64,000 nt of DNA from Erythrobacteraceae bacterium WH01K (GCA_027941995.1 CP115966.1:2666001-2730000); one strand, 5' to 3'; numbered from the stretch's first letter, positions 24,751 through 34,250 are shown. Numbers and translations: made by a program. Notes: generated by a model from the letters alone, not told the origin.

Positions 24751-25941
24751 ATGAGCACGCCAGTCCAACCTTCCCCGCCCGTATCCGGCAGCGACGACGC
24801 ACCGCCGACGCGGCGGCGGATGGGGTTTGCGCAGCAGGAACTGCGCCTGATCAGCACGCTCGTCCTGCTGATCGGCATGGGGCTGTTCCTCGCCCTGCCC
24901 TTCGTCCTGTCGATTGGGTCGGTCGTGTTCCTCCCGCTGACCACGGCGATCATCCTGTCGATCCTGCTGGCCCCCCTCGCCGACAAGCTGGCGGGATGGG
25001 GCGTGCCGAACACGCTGGCATCGCTTCTGTCGCTGCTGGTGTTCTTCGCCATCGTGCTGCTGGCATTTGCGGTCATCCTGCAACCTGCCATTGCCCTGTT
25101 CGACGAATTGCCCCGCCTTGCCGACCAGGTTGCCGCGCGATTTACCGAACTGCGCGACCGGTTTGCCTGGCTTGCCGCCGCGAACGACCGGTTCGCGGAA
25201 GCGGTCGGCTATACCGGTACGAACGAGGTCACGCTGGCCGGACCCAGTATTTTCGAGCAGCTCGCCGTCGGCGCACCGAACGTGGTGCTGAAGGTTCTGC
25301 TGACCTTCCTGATGGCCTATTTCATGGTCGAGGCCCGCATTCGCCTGCGCCGCAACCTGCTGTTCGGGCGCGCGAGCTTCGGCACCAGCCTCAAGGCCGC
25401 GCGCGTCCTTCGCGAAGTGCAGGACAAGGTGGCAAGTTACATCCTGACGGTCGCCTGGATCAACATCGGCGTCGGTGTGATCGTGGCCGGCGGCGCATGG
25501 GCGCTCGGTGTGGAAGCGCCACTGATGTGGGGCGGGCTGGCGACGCTGTGCAATTTCATTCCCTATATCGGGCCACTCGCCATGACGATGGTGCTGACCC
25601 TGTTCGGCGTCGGGACGAGCGACACCGTCCTGCTGGGAATCATTCCGGCCGCTGCCTATCTCGTCCTTCATACGATCGAGGCAAACATCGTAACGCCATC
25701 GATCCTGGGCGCGCGCTTTACCATGAACCCGGTGATGATCCTGATCGCTTTTTCCTATTTCAGCTGGATCTGGGGGGTGTTCGGTGCGCTGCTGTCCGTG
25801 CCGATCCTGCTGATGCTGACCGCGTTCTTCGACCATGTCGGCAGACCCAACCTGGTCGGTTTCGTGTTCGGGGAACCGCTGTTCAATCACGACATCATGA
25901 CATTGGGCGAGGAAAAGCCGGTAAAGGATAAACCCGCCTGA
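24751..25941 (+). CDS. AI-2E family transporter (PerM-like)
   Basis: A 396-residue inner-membrane protein with about eight hydrophobic segments. Family features are the paired N-terminal helices (LISTLVLLIGMGLFLALPF; LPLTTAIILSILLAPLADKL), a long amphipathic middle, the GGLATLCNFIPYIGP segment and the C-terminal IWGVFGALLSVPILLML. Members export varied small molecules; AI-2 itself is not implied. It lies 48 bases after ecfG and could share its stress-induced transcript. Confidence 0.88.
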   Translation: MSTPVQPSPPVSGSDDAPPTRRRMGFAQQELRLISTLVLLIGMGLFLALPFVLSIGSVVFLPLTTAIILSILLAPLADKLAGWGVPNTLASLLSLLVFFAIVLLAFAVILQPAIALFDELPRLADQVAARFTELRDRFAWLAAANDRFAEAVGYTGTNEVTLAGPSIFEQLAVGAPNVVLKVLLTFLMAYFMVEARIRLRRNLLFGRASFGTSLKAARVLREVQDKVASYILTVAWINIGVGVIVAGGAWALGVEAPLMWGGLATLCNFIPYIGPLAMTMVLTLFGVGTSDTVLLGIIPAAAYLVLHTIEANIVTPSILGARFTMNPVMILIAFSYFSWIWGVFGALLSVPILLMLTAFFDHVGRPNLVGFVFGEPLFNHDIMTLGEEKPVKDKPA

Positions 25942-25995
25942 CCGCTACCGCACGGCCGGGCTGGCGGTGCCAGACCCCTACCTGCTACGCGCATG

Positions 25996-26031
25996 AAAAA
26001 GCCCGCCCGGATCGTCTCCGGGCGGGCTTTT
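25996..26031. terminator. Bidirectional terminator between transporter and sodB
   Basis: A hairpin AAAAGCCCGCCCGG / CCGGGCGGGCTTTT between convergent genes has A- and T-runs on both sides. Confidence 0.88.
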
Positions 26032-26050
26032 CTCGATCAATTGTCGGGAT

Positions 26051-26665
26051 TTAGCTGTTGTAGCTCCAGGTCGAGCCGCGCGCCAGGTTCTCCGAGGCGA
26101 AGCTCCAGTTGAGCTTGTTCTCGGTCACTGCCTTCAGATAGGCCGGACGCGCGTTCTGATGGTCGAGATAATAGGCGTGTTCCCACAGGTCGATCACGAG
26201 CAGCGGATTGACACCGTCCTTGTCGGCCAGCGTGTCGCCGTCATGCGTTTCCTCGATGGTAAGCTTGCCGCCCTTCTCCGCGAGCCAGACCCAACCACTG
26301 GCGAAGTGACCGGCACCGCGTTCCTGCAGCTGGCTCTTGAGTTCGTCGACCGAGCCGAAGCTGTCGTCGATCATCGACTTCAACTCGTCGGTCGGCTCGC
26401 CGCCGTCGGCAGCCATGGAGTGCCAGTAGAAGCCGTGGTTCCAGCTCTGCGCACTATTGTTGAACAGGCCCTGGTCGCTGCCGCGTGCGGCGGAGATCAC
26501 TTCGATCAGGCTCTTGTCCGCGTGGTCCGTGCCCTCGATCGCGGCATTGGTCTTGTCGATATAGGCCTTGTGATGCTTGCCATGATGATAGCTCAGCGTT
26601 TCGGCCGATACGGCCGGAGCCAGTGCGTTATCTTCATAAGGCAGCGGAGTTACTTCGAAAGCCAT
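26051..26665 (-). CDS. sodB: Fe/Mn superoxide dismutase
   Basis: A 204-residue cytoplasmic superoxide dismutase. Metal ligands are visible: His in LSYHHGKHHKAYID (residue about 27), His in QSWNHGFYWHSM (about 75), and Asp/His in VIDLWEHAYYLDHQN (about 158 and 162). It converts superoxide to peroxide and oxygen. The GGAGTW-type pattern and SodB-like sequence favour iron, but the metal is not certain. The gene follows the stress cluster, and I see no EcfG promoter upstream of it. Confidence 0.95.
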   Translation of the reverse strand: MAFEVTPLPYEDNALAPAVSAETLSYHHGKHHKAYIDKTNAAIEGTDHADKSLIEVISAARGSDQGLFNNSAQSWNHGFYWHSMAADGGEPTDELKSMIDDSFGSVDELKSQLQERGAGHFASGWVWLAEKGGKLTIEETHDGDTLADKDGVNPLLVIDLWEHAYYLDHQNARPAYLKAVTENKLNWSFASENLARGSTWSYNS

Positions 26666-26761
26666 GGATGGTTCTCCCTTGGTTTGATGGGCCCGTGGAC
26701 TGAACGGGGATGAAAGGTTCGGGATAGCAACGCTCCGGAAGGCCGGTGGTTGCAGGTGGTC

Positions 26762-28105
26762 TCAATTTTCCTGTTCCGATACGCCGGTCTCGCCAGCGCC
26801 GCGATCGGTTGCCGCCGTCACTGCGACATTCATGGTTACATTGGCCAGTGTTCGCATGATGTCGGGCAGCATTTCCACCGCGACCAGCAGCGCCAGCGGT
26901 TCGATCGGCACGCCCATGGCCAGCGCGATGGGGCCGATCGAGATGACGAAGCTGATGGAGCCAGGCAGGCTGACCGAACCGACGCTGATGATGAAGGCTA
27001 CCGCGATGCCGGTGGCCAGGGTCAGCGGGGTCAGTTCGATACCCACCAGCGTCGCGACGTAGATCGCGACCGCCATGTTCATCGCCGGGCTCGTCGCACG
27101 GAAAATGGCGACCGCCAGAGGAAGGACGAAATCGGCCGTGTCTTCCCTGAGACGCAGCCGCCGCGCACTGTCGAGCATGGCGGGCAGGCTGGCGAGAGAG
27201 CTTTGCGTGCTGATGGCGACGGCCTGCGCGGGCAGCACGGCGCGGGCAAATCGCACAGGCCCGATGCGTCCGATCGTCACCGCGAGACCATAGGCCGCCA
27301 GCAGCACGATCCCGCCCATGGCCGAAACGGTCAGGATGTAATGGATCAGCGTGGCGAAGGCACCGTCCCCGCCTGCACGCAGGGCAACGCCGAATGCCAG
27401 GGCAAACACGCCCAGCGGGGCGAGCCACAGGACCCAGCCGATGATGACCAGCATGGCGTTGCCGAGCGCCCGGAAGAATTGCAGCAACACTTCGCCCTGC
27501 CCGTCCGGCAAGCGAGTGATGGCAATCGCCAGTACCGCGAAAAACAACGTCAGTGGCAGCATCGCCGTCTCTGCCGCGGCGGCGAAAAGGTTGGGTGCGA
27601 CGAGCGAGGAAACGAAATCGCCGAGGCCTGGAACTTCCTGAGCTTCCATGGCTGCGCCGTTGGCCAGCAGCGCCGTCGCGGCTTCGGGGATCGGGAAGAC
27701 ATTCAGGAGCAGCGGCATGAAAACGGCGCTGGCAAGGCCGCTGAACACCAGCATCACGAAAACCCAGCCGAGCATTCGCCGCGCGGTCGCCCCGGCGCGT
27801 GCCGCCGCGATCATCTGGGCGATCCCCATGACCAGCAGCGAGGCGACGAGCGGGATGATGGTCATCTGCAGGCCGCGCAGCCAGAGCGTTCCGACAGGCG
27901 CGGCTACGGACGAGGCCGCATTCTTTATCCCGCTTCCCTGCACCAGCCCGCCCAGCACCAGGCCGGCGACCAGTCCGCCGAACGTCCACCAGACGGGCAG
28001 CGTAATACGGACAAGGCCGCCATCTCCGCCGGTTCCGGCAGCAGCGGGGATGGCACCGGTCGGGGCAGCCTGCGCATGGCCCTGCCTGTCGTTCGTGCTT
28101 GCCAA
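26762..28105 (-). CDS. Dicarboxylate/amino acid:cation symporter (DAACS)
   Basis: A 447-residue carrier of the GltP/DctA family with eight or more membrane segments. The hallmark Ser-rich re-entrant loop is [13 protein letters not shown] (about residue 290), and [13 protein letters not shown] marks helix 7 with its NMxG-like cation site. The second hairpin region is [17 protein letters not shown]. It imports acidic amino acids or C4-dicarboxylates with H+ or Na+. TTG 28105 is chosen because GGAAGGGG lies five bases upstream; longer readings run antisense through glmM. Confidence 0.88.
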   Translation of the reverse strand: MASTNDRQGHAQAAPTGAIPAAAGTGGDGGLVRITLPVWWTFGGLVAGLVLGGLVQGSGIKNAASSVAAPVGTLWLRGLQMTIIPLVASLLVMGIAQMIAAARAGATARRMLGWVFVMLVFSGLASAVFMPLLLNVFPIPEAATALLANGAAMEAQEVPGLGDFVSSLVAPNLFAAAAETAMLPLTLFFAVLAIAITRLPDGQGEVLLQFFRALGNAMLVIIGWVLWLAPLGVFALAFGVALRAGGDGAFATLIHYILTVSAMGGIVLLAAYGLAVTIGRIGPVRFARAVLPAQAVAISTQSSLASLPAMLDSARRLRLREDTADFVLPLAVAIFRATSPAMNMAVAIYVATLVGIELTPLTLATGIAVAFIISVGSVSLPGSISFVISIGPIALAMGVPIEPLALLVAVEMLPDIMRTLANVTMNVAVTAATDRGAGETGVSEQEN

Positions 28106-28198
28106 AACTGCCCCTTCCCTCTTTCCTTTGCGCCCCGCCCGCGTCACAGCACAGCAAAGCCAATGGCGCATCTGGAACGGGCCTTTGCAGGGGAACGC

Positions 28199-29536
28199 AT
28201 GACACGCAAATATTTCGGTACCGACGGCATTCGCGGGGAAACCAACAAAGGCGCGATGACCGCGACCACGGCCATGCGCGTGGCGCAGGCTGCGGGCAAC
28301 CATTTCCGCCGCGGCGATCACCGGCACCGCGTCGTGATCGGCAAGGACACCCGCCTGTCGGGATACATGATGGAAAGCGCGCTGGTCGCAGGCTTCACCA
28401 GCGTCGGGGTGGATGTCATCATGACCGGCCCCCTGCCGACCCCGGCGGTTGCCCTGCTGACACGGGAAATGCGGGCCGACCTGGGAGTCATGATCTCCGC
28501 CAGCCACAATCCCTATCAGGACAACGGCATCAAGCTGTTCGGCCCCACCGGGTTCAAGCTGGACGACAATACCGAGATGGCGATCGAGGCGCTGATCGAC
28601 GAACAGCCGGACCTGGTTCCCGCCGGCGAAATCGGACGGGCGCGCCGCATCGACGACGCCCGCGGCCGCTACATCCACGCGATCAAGCAATCGGTGGCCG
28701 ACGATATCCGGTTCGATGATCTGAAGGTCGTGATCGACTGCGCCAATGGCGCATCCTACCAGGTTGCACCGTCCGCCATCTGGGAACTGGGCGCGGATGT
28801 CGTCACGCTGGGCGTGTCGCCCAACGGCACGAACATTAATGACGGCGTCGGCTCCACATCGCTCGACGCGATCAAGGCGAAGGTGGTGGAAGTGGGCGCG
28901 GATATCGGCATCGCGCTCGACGGGGATGCCGACCGCCTCATCGTGATCGACGAGAAGGGCAAGGAAGTCGATGGCGACCAGTTGATGGCCCTCATCACCA
29001 CCCGCATGGCCGAACGCGGCAATCTGAAGGGCGGCGGCCTGGTCGCCACCGTGATGAGCAATCTGGGCCTGGAACGATATCTCGAAGGCAGAGGGCTGAC
29101 GCTGGAGCGGACCAAGGTCGGCGACCGCTACGTGCTGGAACGCATGCGCAGCGGCGGCTTCAATGTCGGCGGCGAACAGTCGGGCCATATGATCCTGCTC
29201 GACCATGCGACCACCGGCGACGGATCGGTCGCCGCCCTGCGCGTCCTTGCCAGCCTCGTGCGTTCCGGCAAGCGGGCGAGCGAATTGCTGCACCAGTTCG
29301 AACCGGTGCCGCAGCTGCTGAAGAACGTGCGCTATTCCGGCGGTTCTCCGCTGGACGACGCGGCAGTCAAGGAATGCATCGCCGATGCCGAGGGGGAACT
29401 CGCCGGCGCAGGACGTCTCGTCATTCGCGCATCGGGAACGGAACCGCTGATCCGCGTTATGGCGGAAGGCGACGATGCAGCGCAGATCGAAAGCGTCGTC
29501 GACCGAATCTGCGACGCGGTGAAGGACGCCGCCTGA
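28199..29536 (+). CDS. glmM: Phosphoglucosamine mutase
   Basis: A 445-residue enzyme of exact GlmM length. It converts glucosamine-6-phosphate to glucosamine-1-phosphate for UDP-GlcNAc, peptidoglycan and LPS. The N-terminus is [10 protein letters not shown]. The catalytic phosphoserine is Ser102 in [13 protein letters not shown], the metal loop is DGDADR (about 241-246), substrate loop is GGEQSGH and the phosphate-binding loop is [12 protein letters not shown]. The next gene overlaps its stop (TGATG). Confidence 0.97.
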   Translation: MTRKYFGTDGIRGETNKGAMTATTAMRVAQAAGNHFRRGDHRHRVVIGKDTRLSGYMMESALVAGFTSVGVDVIMTGPLPTPAVALLTREMRADLGVMISASHNPYQDNGIKLFGPTGFKLDDNTEMAIEALIDEQPDLVPAGEIGRARRIDDARGRYIHAIKQSVADDIRFDDLKVVIDCANGASYQVAPSAIWELGADVVTLGVSPNGTNINDGVGSTSLDAIKAKVVEVGADIGIALDGDADRLIVIDEKGKEVDGDQLMALITTRMAERGNLKGGGLVATVMSNLGLERYLEGRGLTLERTKVGDRYVLERMRSGGFNVGGEQSGHMILLDHATTGDGSVAALRVLASLVRSGKRASELLHQFEPVPQLLKNVRYSGGSPLDDAAVKECIADAEGELAGAGRLVIRASGTEPLIRVMAEGDDAAQIESVVDRICDAVKDAA

Positions 29537-29760
29537 TGCTGCAGATGCGCCCCGATTGCGAACGCTGCGGAACGGACCTTCCGGCAGACGGCCCGGGCGC
29601 GTTCATCTGCAGCTTCGAATGCACGTTCTGCGCGCCGTGCGCCGATACGCTCGACGACTTGTGCCCCAATTGCGGGGGCGAGTTGACCGATCGCCCCATC
29701 CGCAGCCGTGCCCTGCTGGCCGACTACCCCGCCAGCACTGAGAGAAAGCACGGGGCATGA
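29536..29760 (+). CDS. DUF1272 zinc-ribbon-like protein
   Basis: A 74-residue Cys-rich protein with CERCGTDLP, CSFECTFCAPCADTL and CPNCGGEL, so four CxxC-type knuckles fit one or two structural zinc sites. It matches the small DUF1272 family of unknown function. It is wedged between glmM (one-base overlap) and thiD (four-base overlap), so all three are co-translated. The biological link to either neighbour is unclear. Confidence 0.85.
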   Translation: MLQMRPDCERCGTDLPADGPGAFICSFECTFCAPCADTLDDLCPNCGGELTDRPIRSRALLADYPASTERKHGA

Positions 29761-30596
29761 AGGCGCAAGGTCTTCCCCCGCCCCGCATCCTGAGCATCGC
29801 CGGATCGGACAGCTCGGGCGGCGCGGGCATTCAGGCGGACGTGAAAACGATCACGATGCTCGGCGGTTATGCCATGACCGCGATCACTGCGGTCACCGCC
29901 CAGAACTCGATCGGAGTACAGGGCATCACGCCGCTGGAAGGCGAATTCGTCGCCGCGCAGATCCGGTCCTGCATCGACGATATCGGGGTCGATGCAATCA
30001 AGATCGGGATGTTGCAGAACGCCGATATCATCGGTCACGTCGCCGCCGTTCTGGAGGGGCTATCCGGCGACCTCCCCGTCATCCTCGACCCTGTAATGGT
30101 CGCCACATCCGGTGCGCGCCTGCTGGAAAGCGATGCGATCGACGTGATGCGCACCCGCCTCTTCCCGCTCGCCACGATGCTGACACCCAATTTGCCGGAA
30201 TTGGAGCTGCTGTCAGGCCGCAAGCTGCGCGACACCTCTCTGGCCCGGGAAGCGGCACAGGAGCTGGCCACAGCCCATGGCTGCGCCGTGCTCGCCAAGG
30301 GTGGTCATACCGGAGACGAGGAGAACGAGGGGTCGCAGGTAATCGACCTGCTCCAGATGGCGGACGGGTCCATGGCCAGCTTCACCGATGCGCGGATTTA
30401 CAGCCGCAATACGCATGGCACGGGCTGCACGCTGTCGGCTGCCATCGCCACCCTGCTGGGCCACGGCCAGAACGTGGAACACAGCGTCCGGCTCGCCCGG
30501 CAATTCGTCCGCGAGGCAATCTGGAAGGCGCCCGATTTCGGTACCGGGGCCGGCCCGCTGGGGCATCAGGCAGTGCGGCTGGCCGGAGAGGACTGA
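29757..30596 (+). CDS. thiD: Hydroxymethylpyrimidine (phosphate) kinase
   Basis: A 279-residue ribokinase-fold enzyme. The N-terminal motif is ILSIAGSDSSGGAGIQADVKT; KIGMLQN and LDPVMVATSG lie mid-protein. The catalytic NTHGTGCTLSAAIA (about residues 220-234) has the anion hole and base Asp position replaced in the usual GTGC form. It phosphorylates HMP and HMP-P for thiamine synthesis. No other thiamine gene or TPP riboswitch is seen nearby. Confidence 0.95.
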   Translation: MKAQGLPPPRILSIAGSDSSGGAGIQADVKTITMLGGYAMTAITAVTAQNSIGVQGITPLEGEFVAAQIRSCIDDIGVDAIKIGMLQNADIIGHVAAVLEGLSGDLPVILDPVMVATSGARLLESDAIDVMRTRLFPLATMLTPNLPELELLSGRKLRDTSLAREAAQELATAHGCAVLAKGGHTGDEENEGSQVIDLLQMADGSMASFTDARIYSRNTHGTGCTLSAAIATLLGHGQNVEHSVRLARQFVREAIWKAPDFGTGAGPLGHQAVRLAGED

Positions 30597-30647
30597 GCCG
30601 CCCGGGGAGCGGCGTTCCTTTAAAGGCTTTCCTTCAAAGTAAGGGCG

Positions 30648-31520
30648 TCAGCGGTTCAGGTCGTAGAACTGCGAGATATGCGCCCACGCCTCGTCGGCGG
30701 TCTCGACCCAGGTAATGAGATCGAGGTCCTTCCTTGAAATTGTCCCTTCCTCGGCAATCGCCTCGAAATCGACGACACGCGTCCAGAAATCCTTGCCGAA
30801 CAGCAGGATCGGCATCGGTTTCATCTTGCCGGTCTGAATCAGCGTCAGGAGCTCGAAAAACTCGTCGAACGTGCCGAAGCCGCCGGGGAAGACCGCGACC
30901 GCGCGCGCACGCAGGAGGAAATGCATCTTGCGCAGCGCGAAATAATGGAAATTGAGCGACAGATACGGCGTGACATAGGGGTTAGGCGCCTGTTCGTGCG
31001 GCAGGACGATGTTCAGCCCGATGCTCTCCGCTCCGGCATCGCTGGCGCCGCGATTGCCGGCCTCCATGATCGACGGCCCGCCCCCTGTGCAGACGACGAA
31101 CTGGCGCTTGCCGTCTTCCACGATGGACTTCTCGCTCACCAGCTTGGCCAGCTTGTGCGCCTCGGCATAATATTTCGCCTTGTCGGCCAGCCGCTGGGCG
31201 ACCTTCTGCTCGAATTCGTCGCCATCCTTTGCCGCCTCCAGCCGGGCTTCGGCCTGTTCCGGAGAGGGAATGCGCGCAGAGCCATACATGACCATCGTCG
31301 ACCCGACCCCGGCCTCGTCCAGCAGCATTTCCGGCTTCAGCAGCTCGAGCTGGAAACGCACCGGCCGCAATTCCTCGCGCAGGAGGAACTCGGTGTCCTG
31401 GAAGGCGAGGCGATAGGCCGGATGGCGCGTCTGCGGCGTATCGTCGGGGCACGATTCGGAAAACTTCGCTTCCTGTTCGGCACGGTAGAAGCGGCGGTCT
31501 TTCAGGTCTTTCTCGGTCAT
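30648..31520 (-). CDS. LOG family Rossmann-fold protein
   Basis: A 290-residue protein of the lysine-decarboxylase-like (LOG, TIGR00730) group. The signature is FPGGFGTFDEFFELLTLIQTGK (about residues 207-228), with an upstream CTGGGPSIMEAGNRGA nucleotide loop. LOG members cleave nucleoside 5'-monophosphates at the glycosidic bond. An N-terminal extension of about 90 residues distinguishes this long form from the 190-residue plant-like LOGs. It converges with thiD. Confidence 0.85.
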   Translation of the reverse strand: MTEKDLKDRRFYRAEQEAKFSESCPDDTPQTRHPAYRLAFQDTEFLLREELRPVRFQLELLKPEMLLDEAGVGSTMVMYGSARIPSPEQAEARLEAAKDGDEFEQKVAQRLADKAKYYAEAHKLAKLVSEKSIVEDGKRQFVVCTGGGPSIMEAGNRGASDAGAESIGLNIVLPHEQAPNPYVTPYLSLNFHYFALRKMHFLLRARAVAVFPGGFGTFDEFFELLTLIQTGKMKPMPILLFGKDFWTRVVDFEAIAEEGTISRKDLDLITWVETADEAWAHISQFYDLNR

Positions 31521-31695
31521 GGGGCTCCACTAGGGCGCGCCGGGGCGGTGGGCAAGCCGCTGGACGTGATGTGCCGAGCCGCCTTATTTGCGAACCATAT
31601 CCGACCCGCAACGCAATCCTTGGCGACAAGCGCCCGACTGTATAGCGGAGCGTGAGGCCACTCCCGCCTGCCCGTCGAACGGAGCGAACGGCACC

Positions 31696-32553
31696 TTGCC
31701 CCCGAAACCGACAACCCTCGCAGCGCTCGTCGCGCTTTCCCTCCTCGCCTTTGCCGCGAATTCGGTTCTGGCGCGCGCTGCGATCGAAGGCGCCGGAATG
31801 GATGCACTGGTCTTCACCGCGCTCCGGCTCGGTTCGGGGGCGCTCATCCTGTTGCCCCTCGTCATGCGGGTGCAGGGCCTGGCCGCCTTGCGCAACCCCG
31901 ATCCGGTGGGCGTGGCATCGCTCGCCGTTTATGCGGGCGCATTCGCGCTCGCATACGTCATGCTGGGCACGGGGACAGGAGCGCTCATCCTGTTTGCCGC
32001 CGTGCAGGCCACGATACTGGCACACGGGTTTTTAGAGGAGCGGCGCCTGCGCGCGCTCGATGTGGCAGGCGTCGGTCTTGCCATGTCGGGACTGTTCGTG
32101 CTGGTCGGCGGAGATGGGTTGCAGGCTGGCTCTACAGGGGCGGTCCTGACCATGGCCCTCGCCGGTGTGGCATGGGGGCTCTACACCGTCCGGGGGCGCA
32201 AATCGCAGGCTCCCGCACTGGCGACTGCCGCCAATTTCGCATGGGCGGCGCTGCTTCTTGGCCTGCCGATATTCGCTTGGGCGTTTGTGTCGGGAAGTAT
32301 GGGAAGCGTCAGCGCAGAGGGACTGGTGCTTGCGATCTCGTCCGGCGCGCTGGCCTCGGGCATCGGGTACACGATCTGGTATCGCACCGTTCCCTATCTG
32401 AGCCATGCCACCACCGGCGCGGTCCAGCTCGCCACCCCCGCGGTCGCGGCACTGGGCGCTGCGGCGTTCCTTGCCGAACCCATCGGCTGGCGGCTTGCTG
32501 CGGGGGGCGCGATAATCTTCGGCGGGATCGCCCTCACTCTGCGGCGGCGCTAG
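31696..32553 (+). CDS. EamA/DMT family transporter
   Basis: A 285-residue inner-membrane protein with ten hydrophobic segments arranged as two EamA repeats (residues about 5-135 and 145-285). The second repeat includes YTIWYRTVPYLSHATTGAVQLATPAVAALGA. It is a drug/metabolite-type exporter of unknown substrate. The frame has no ATG near the first membrane helix. TTG 31696, after a GGAG at 31681-31684, gives a normal N-terminus. Confidence 0.85.
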   Translation: MPPKPTTLAALVALSLLAFAANSVLARAAIEGAGMDALVFTALRLGSGALILLPLVMRVQGLAALRNPDPVGVASLAVYAGAFALAYVMLGTGTGALILFAAVQATILAHGFLEERRLRALDVAGVGLAMSGLFVLVGGDGLQAGSTGAVLTMALAGVAWGLYTVRGRKSQAPALATAANFAWAALLLGLPIFAWAFVSGSMGSVSAEGLVLAISSGALASGIGYTIWYRTVPYLSHATTGAVQLATPAVAALGAAAFLAEPIGWRLAAGGAIIFGGIALTLRRR

Positions 32554-32687
32554 GCTGCAATCGACATCGCGCCCGGCCTCTCGCTGAGGTGACCAGCAAT
32601 AGCACCAACCACCTCGCCGAAACGCCGGTCGATGAACCGTTTCGGAAATTTGCCGGGGAGCCTTCCAGGTCTCGGTAAGGCAGCAAT

Positions 32688-32718
32688 AAAGGGGCAGCCG
32701 CAATGGCTGCCACCCCTT
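32688..32718 (-). terminator. Terminator after the VOC gene
   Basis: A stem AAGGGG.GGCAGCC / GGCTGCC.CCCCTT with a short loop reads into TTTATT on the minus strand, 18 bases past the VOC stop. Confidence 0.7.
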
Positions 32719-32735
32719 CCGGTGCGACGGCGACC

Positions 32736-33233
32736 TCAGGAATAGGCGCCGGCCGAATAGGTCAGCTCGTAACTGTGGCTGTAGATTTCGAAGACGATGC
32801 CGAACGGGTCTTCGACATAAACCATGCGATAAGGCTTCTCGCCCGGGAAATATTCCCGGATCGGCATGCGCTGCTTGCCGCCGGCCGCCACGATCTTCTC
32901 GACCAGGCCTTCCACGTCGGGATCCTGCACGCAGAAATGGAACGTGCCATGGCGCTTGTGGTCGAGGTTCTCGTCAGGCGCGTAATTGTCCGGAAATTCG
33001 AAGATCTCGATCCCGATCCGGTCAGCCGTGGCAAGATGCGCGATTTTCAGCCGCTTCCAGTCGGGGCCGAACACGTCGGTGCACATGATGCCGACCGGGC
33101 TGTCGTCCTCGGTAATCTCGGTCGGTTCCATGATGACGTAAAGACCGAGAACCTCGGTGTAGAATTTCACGGCGGCGTCAAGATCGGGCACTGACAGGCC
33201 GATATGCGAAAAGGACTTGGGGGGAGTAGTCAT
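32736..33233 (-). CDS. VOC family (glyoxalase/bleomycin-resistance-fold) protein
   Basis: A 165-residue protein with two beta-alpha-beta-beta-beta modules. The first is FSHIGLSVPDLDAAVKFYTEVLGL with metal-type His at about residue 10. The second is GTFHFCVQDPDVEGLVEKIVAAGG...YRMVYVEDPFGIVFEIYSHS with His and Glu ligands. It could be an isomerase, lyase or ring-cleavage enzyme; the substrate is unknown. It is transcribed away from a LysR gene and probably controlled by it. Confidence 0.85.
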   Translation of the reverse strand: MTTPPKSFSHIGLSVPDLDAAVKFYTEVLGLYVIMEPTEITEDDSPVGIMCTDVFGPDWKRLKIAHLATADRIGIEIFEFPDNYAPDENLDHKRHGTFHFCVQDPDVEGLVEKIVAAGGKQRMPIREYFPGEKPYRMVYVEDPFGIVFEIYSHSYELTYSAGAYS

Positions 33234-33284
33234 CGTATTCTCCGTTTCGTGTCTCGATGCCCTCCGACATGGTCCGCGCATCCG

Positions 33285-33303
33285 ATTGTTGAAAATTATC
33301 AAT
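33285..33303. promoter_or_regulatory. Putative LysR-type operator
   Basis: ATTG-N11-CAAT, an inverted repeat with the T-N11-A pattern known for LysR regulators, sits between the divergent VOC and LysR genes, 27 bases before the LysR ATG. Confidence 0.5.
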
Positions 33304-33329
33304 ACCGATGCTAGACATCACATTTGCTT

Positions 33330-34250
33330 ATGATCCCGCTCGATTCCCGTTGGCTGAACACGTTTCGCGTTCTTTGCGAAGAAGACCATTTCACGCGGGC
33401 GGCCAAGCGTCTGAACATGACGCAGCCCGGTGTATCGCAGCATCTTGCCAAGCTGGAGGGACAGGTCGGCCAGCAACTGGTTGACCGGGACGCCCCTTCC
33501 TTCACCCTGACCGATACCGGCGCGGCCCTGCGCGAGCTTGCGGATAGACGCTGGCGCGAGGAGCAGGCGCTGCGGGAAACGATGGCTGCGGGGCACGAGG
33601 ACGCAGGAATTGTTCGCGTGGCATCGTCCGGCAGCTTCGCCATGCTCCTCTATCCGTTGCTGATCCAATGGATGGGCGAAGCGCCGGACCTTCGCGCGGA
33701 GCTTACCGCCGCCCCGGTCGACCGGATCTGCTCCGGCGTGGTGGATGGAGAGTTCGACCTTGGCGTCGTCACCGGGTCCTTCCGGCACCCCCGTATCGAA
33801 ACCACCGTGCTCGGTCACGAGCCACTGGACCTGCTGCTGCCCGCAGCCTGGCAAGGGAGATCGCCGGACTTCGCCGGACTCCAGTCGCTGGGTTTCGTCG
33901 ATCACCCCGACGGGAAGGCTTTAGCCGACATCGTGTTCGACGCGAATTTTCCGGTCGACTATGCAGGGTCCGAGGCCATCGCCGTTCGTACTGCCATCAA
34001 CCAGATCGGGCAGATACCGGAGGCCGTCGCATCGGGGCTGGCCTACACCATCCTGCCACGCAGCGGTGTGGTTACCTTTCCCCGTGCCGACCGGCTGTTC
34101 GTGCCCACCATGCCGCTTCCGTGCAGCCTCCCGCTGCAGGCAATCTGTTTGAAAGGGCGGACGCACATCCCGCGCCTGGCCAAGCTGATACGCCTGGTGC
34201 GGGACCAGGTAGAGCTGTTCGATCGGCTGGAGAGAATGGATGCCCCGTGA
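33330..34250 (+). CDS. LysR family transcription regulator
   Basis: About 306 residues. The N-terminal winged HTH is WLNTFRVLCEEDHFTRAAKRLNMTQPGVSQHLAKLEGQVG (about residues 8-47). A linker helix and a periplasmic-binding-like effector domain (about 90-290) follow. It probably regulates the divergent VOC gene and itself through the ATTG-N11-CAAT site. Its last 14 bases run antisense into the 3' end of tRNA-Gln. A TTG six bases upstream is an alternative start. Confidence 0.92.
   Translation: MIPLDSRWLNTFRVLCEEDHFTRAAKRLNMTQPGVSQHLAKLEGQVGQQLVDRDAPSFTLTDTGAALRELADRRWREEQALRETMAAGHEDAGIVRVASSGSFAMLLYPLLIQWMGEAPDLRAELTAAPVDRICSGVVDGEFDLGVVTGSFRHPRIETTVLGHEPLDLLLPAAWQGRSPDFAGLQSLGFVDHPDGKALADIVFDANFPVDYAGSEAIAVRTAINQIGQIPEAVASGLAYTILPRSGVVTFPRADRLFVPTMPLPCSLPLQAICLKGRTHIPRLAKLIRLVRDQVELFDRLERMDAP

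Noticed and set aside
26750-29536. A 928-codon plus-strand frame and an 843-codon minus-strand frame over the same region
   Set aside because: They only extend glmM and the DAACS carrier into the antisense of each other. The extra parts are Arg/Gly/Gln-rich shadow sequence of high-GC codons with no family resemblance.
29600-29760. Possible TPP riboswitch before thiD
   Set aside because: thiD overlaps the preceding coding gene by four bases, and no THI-box-like sequence is seen.
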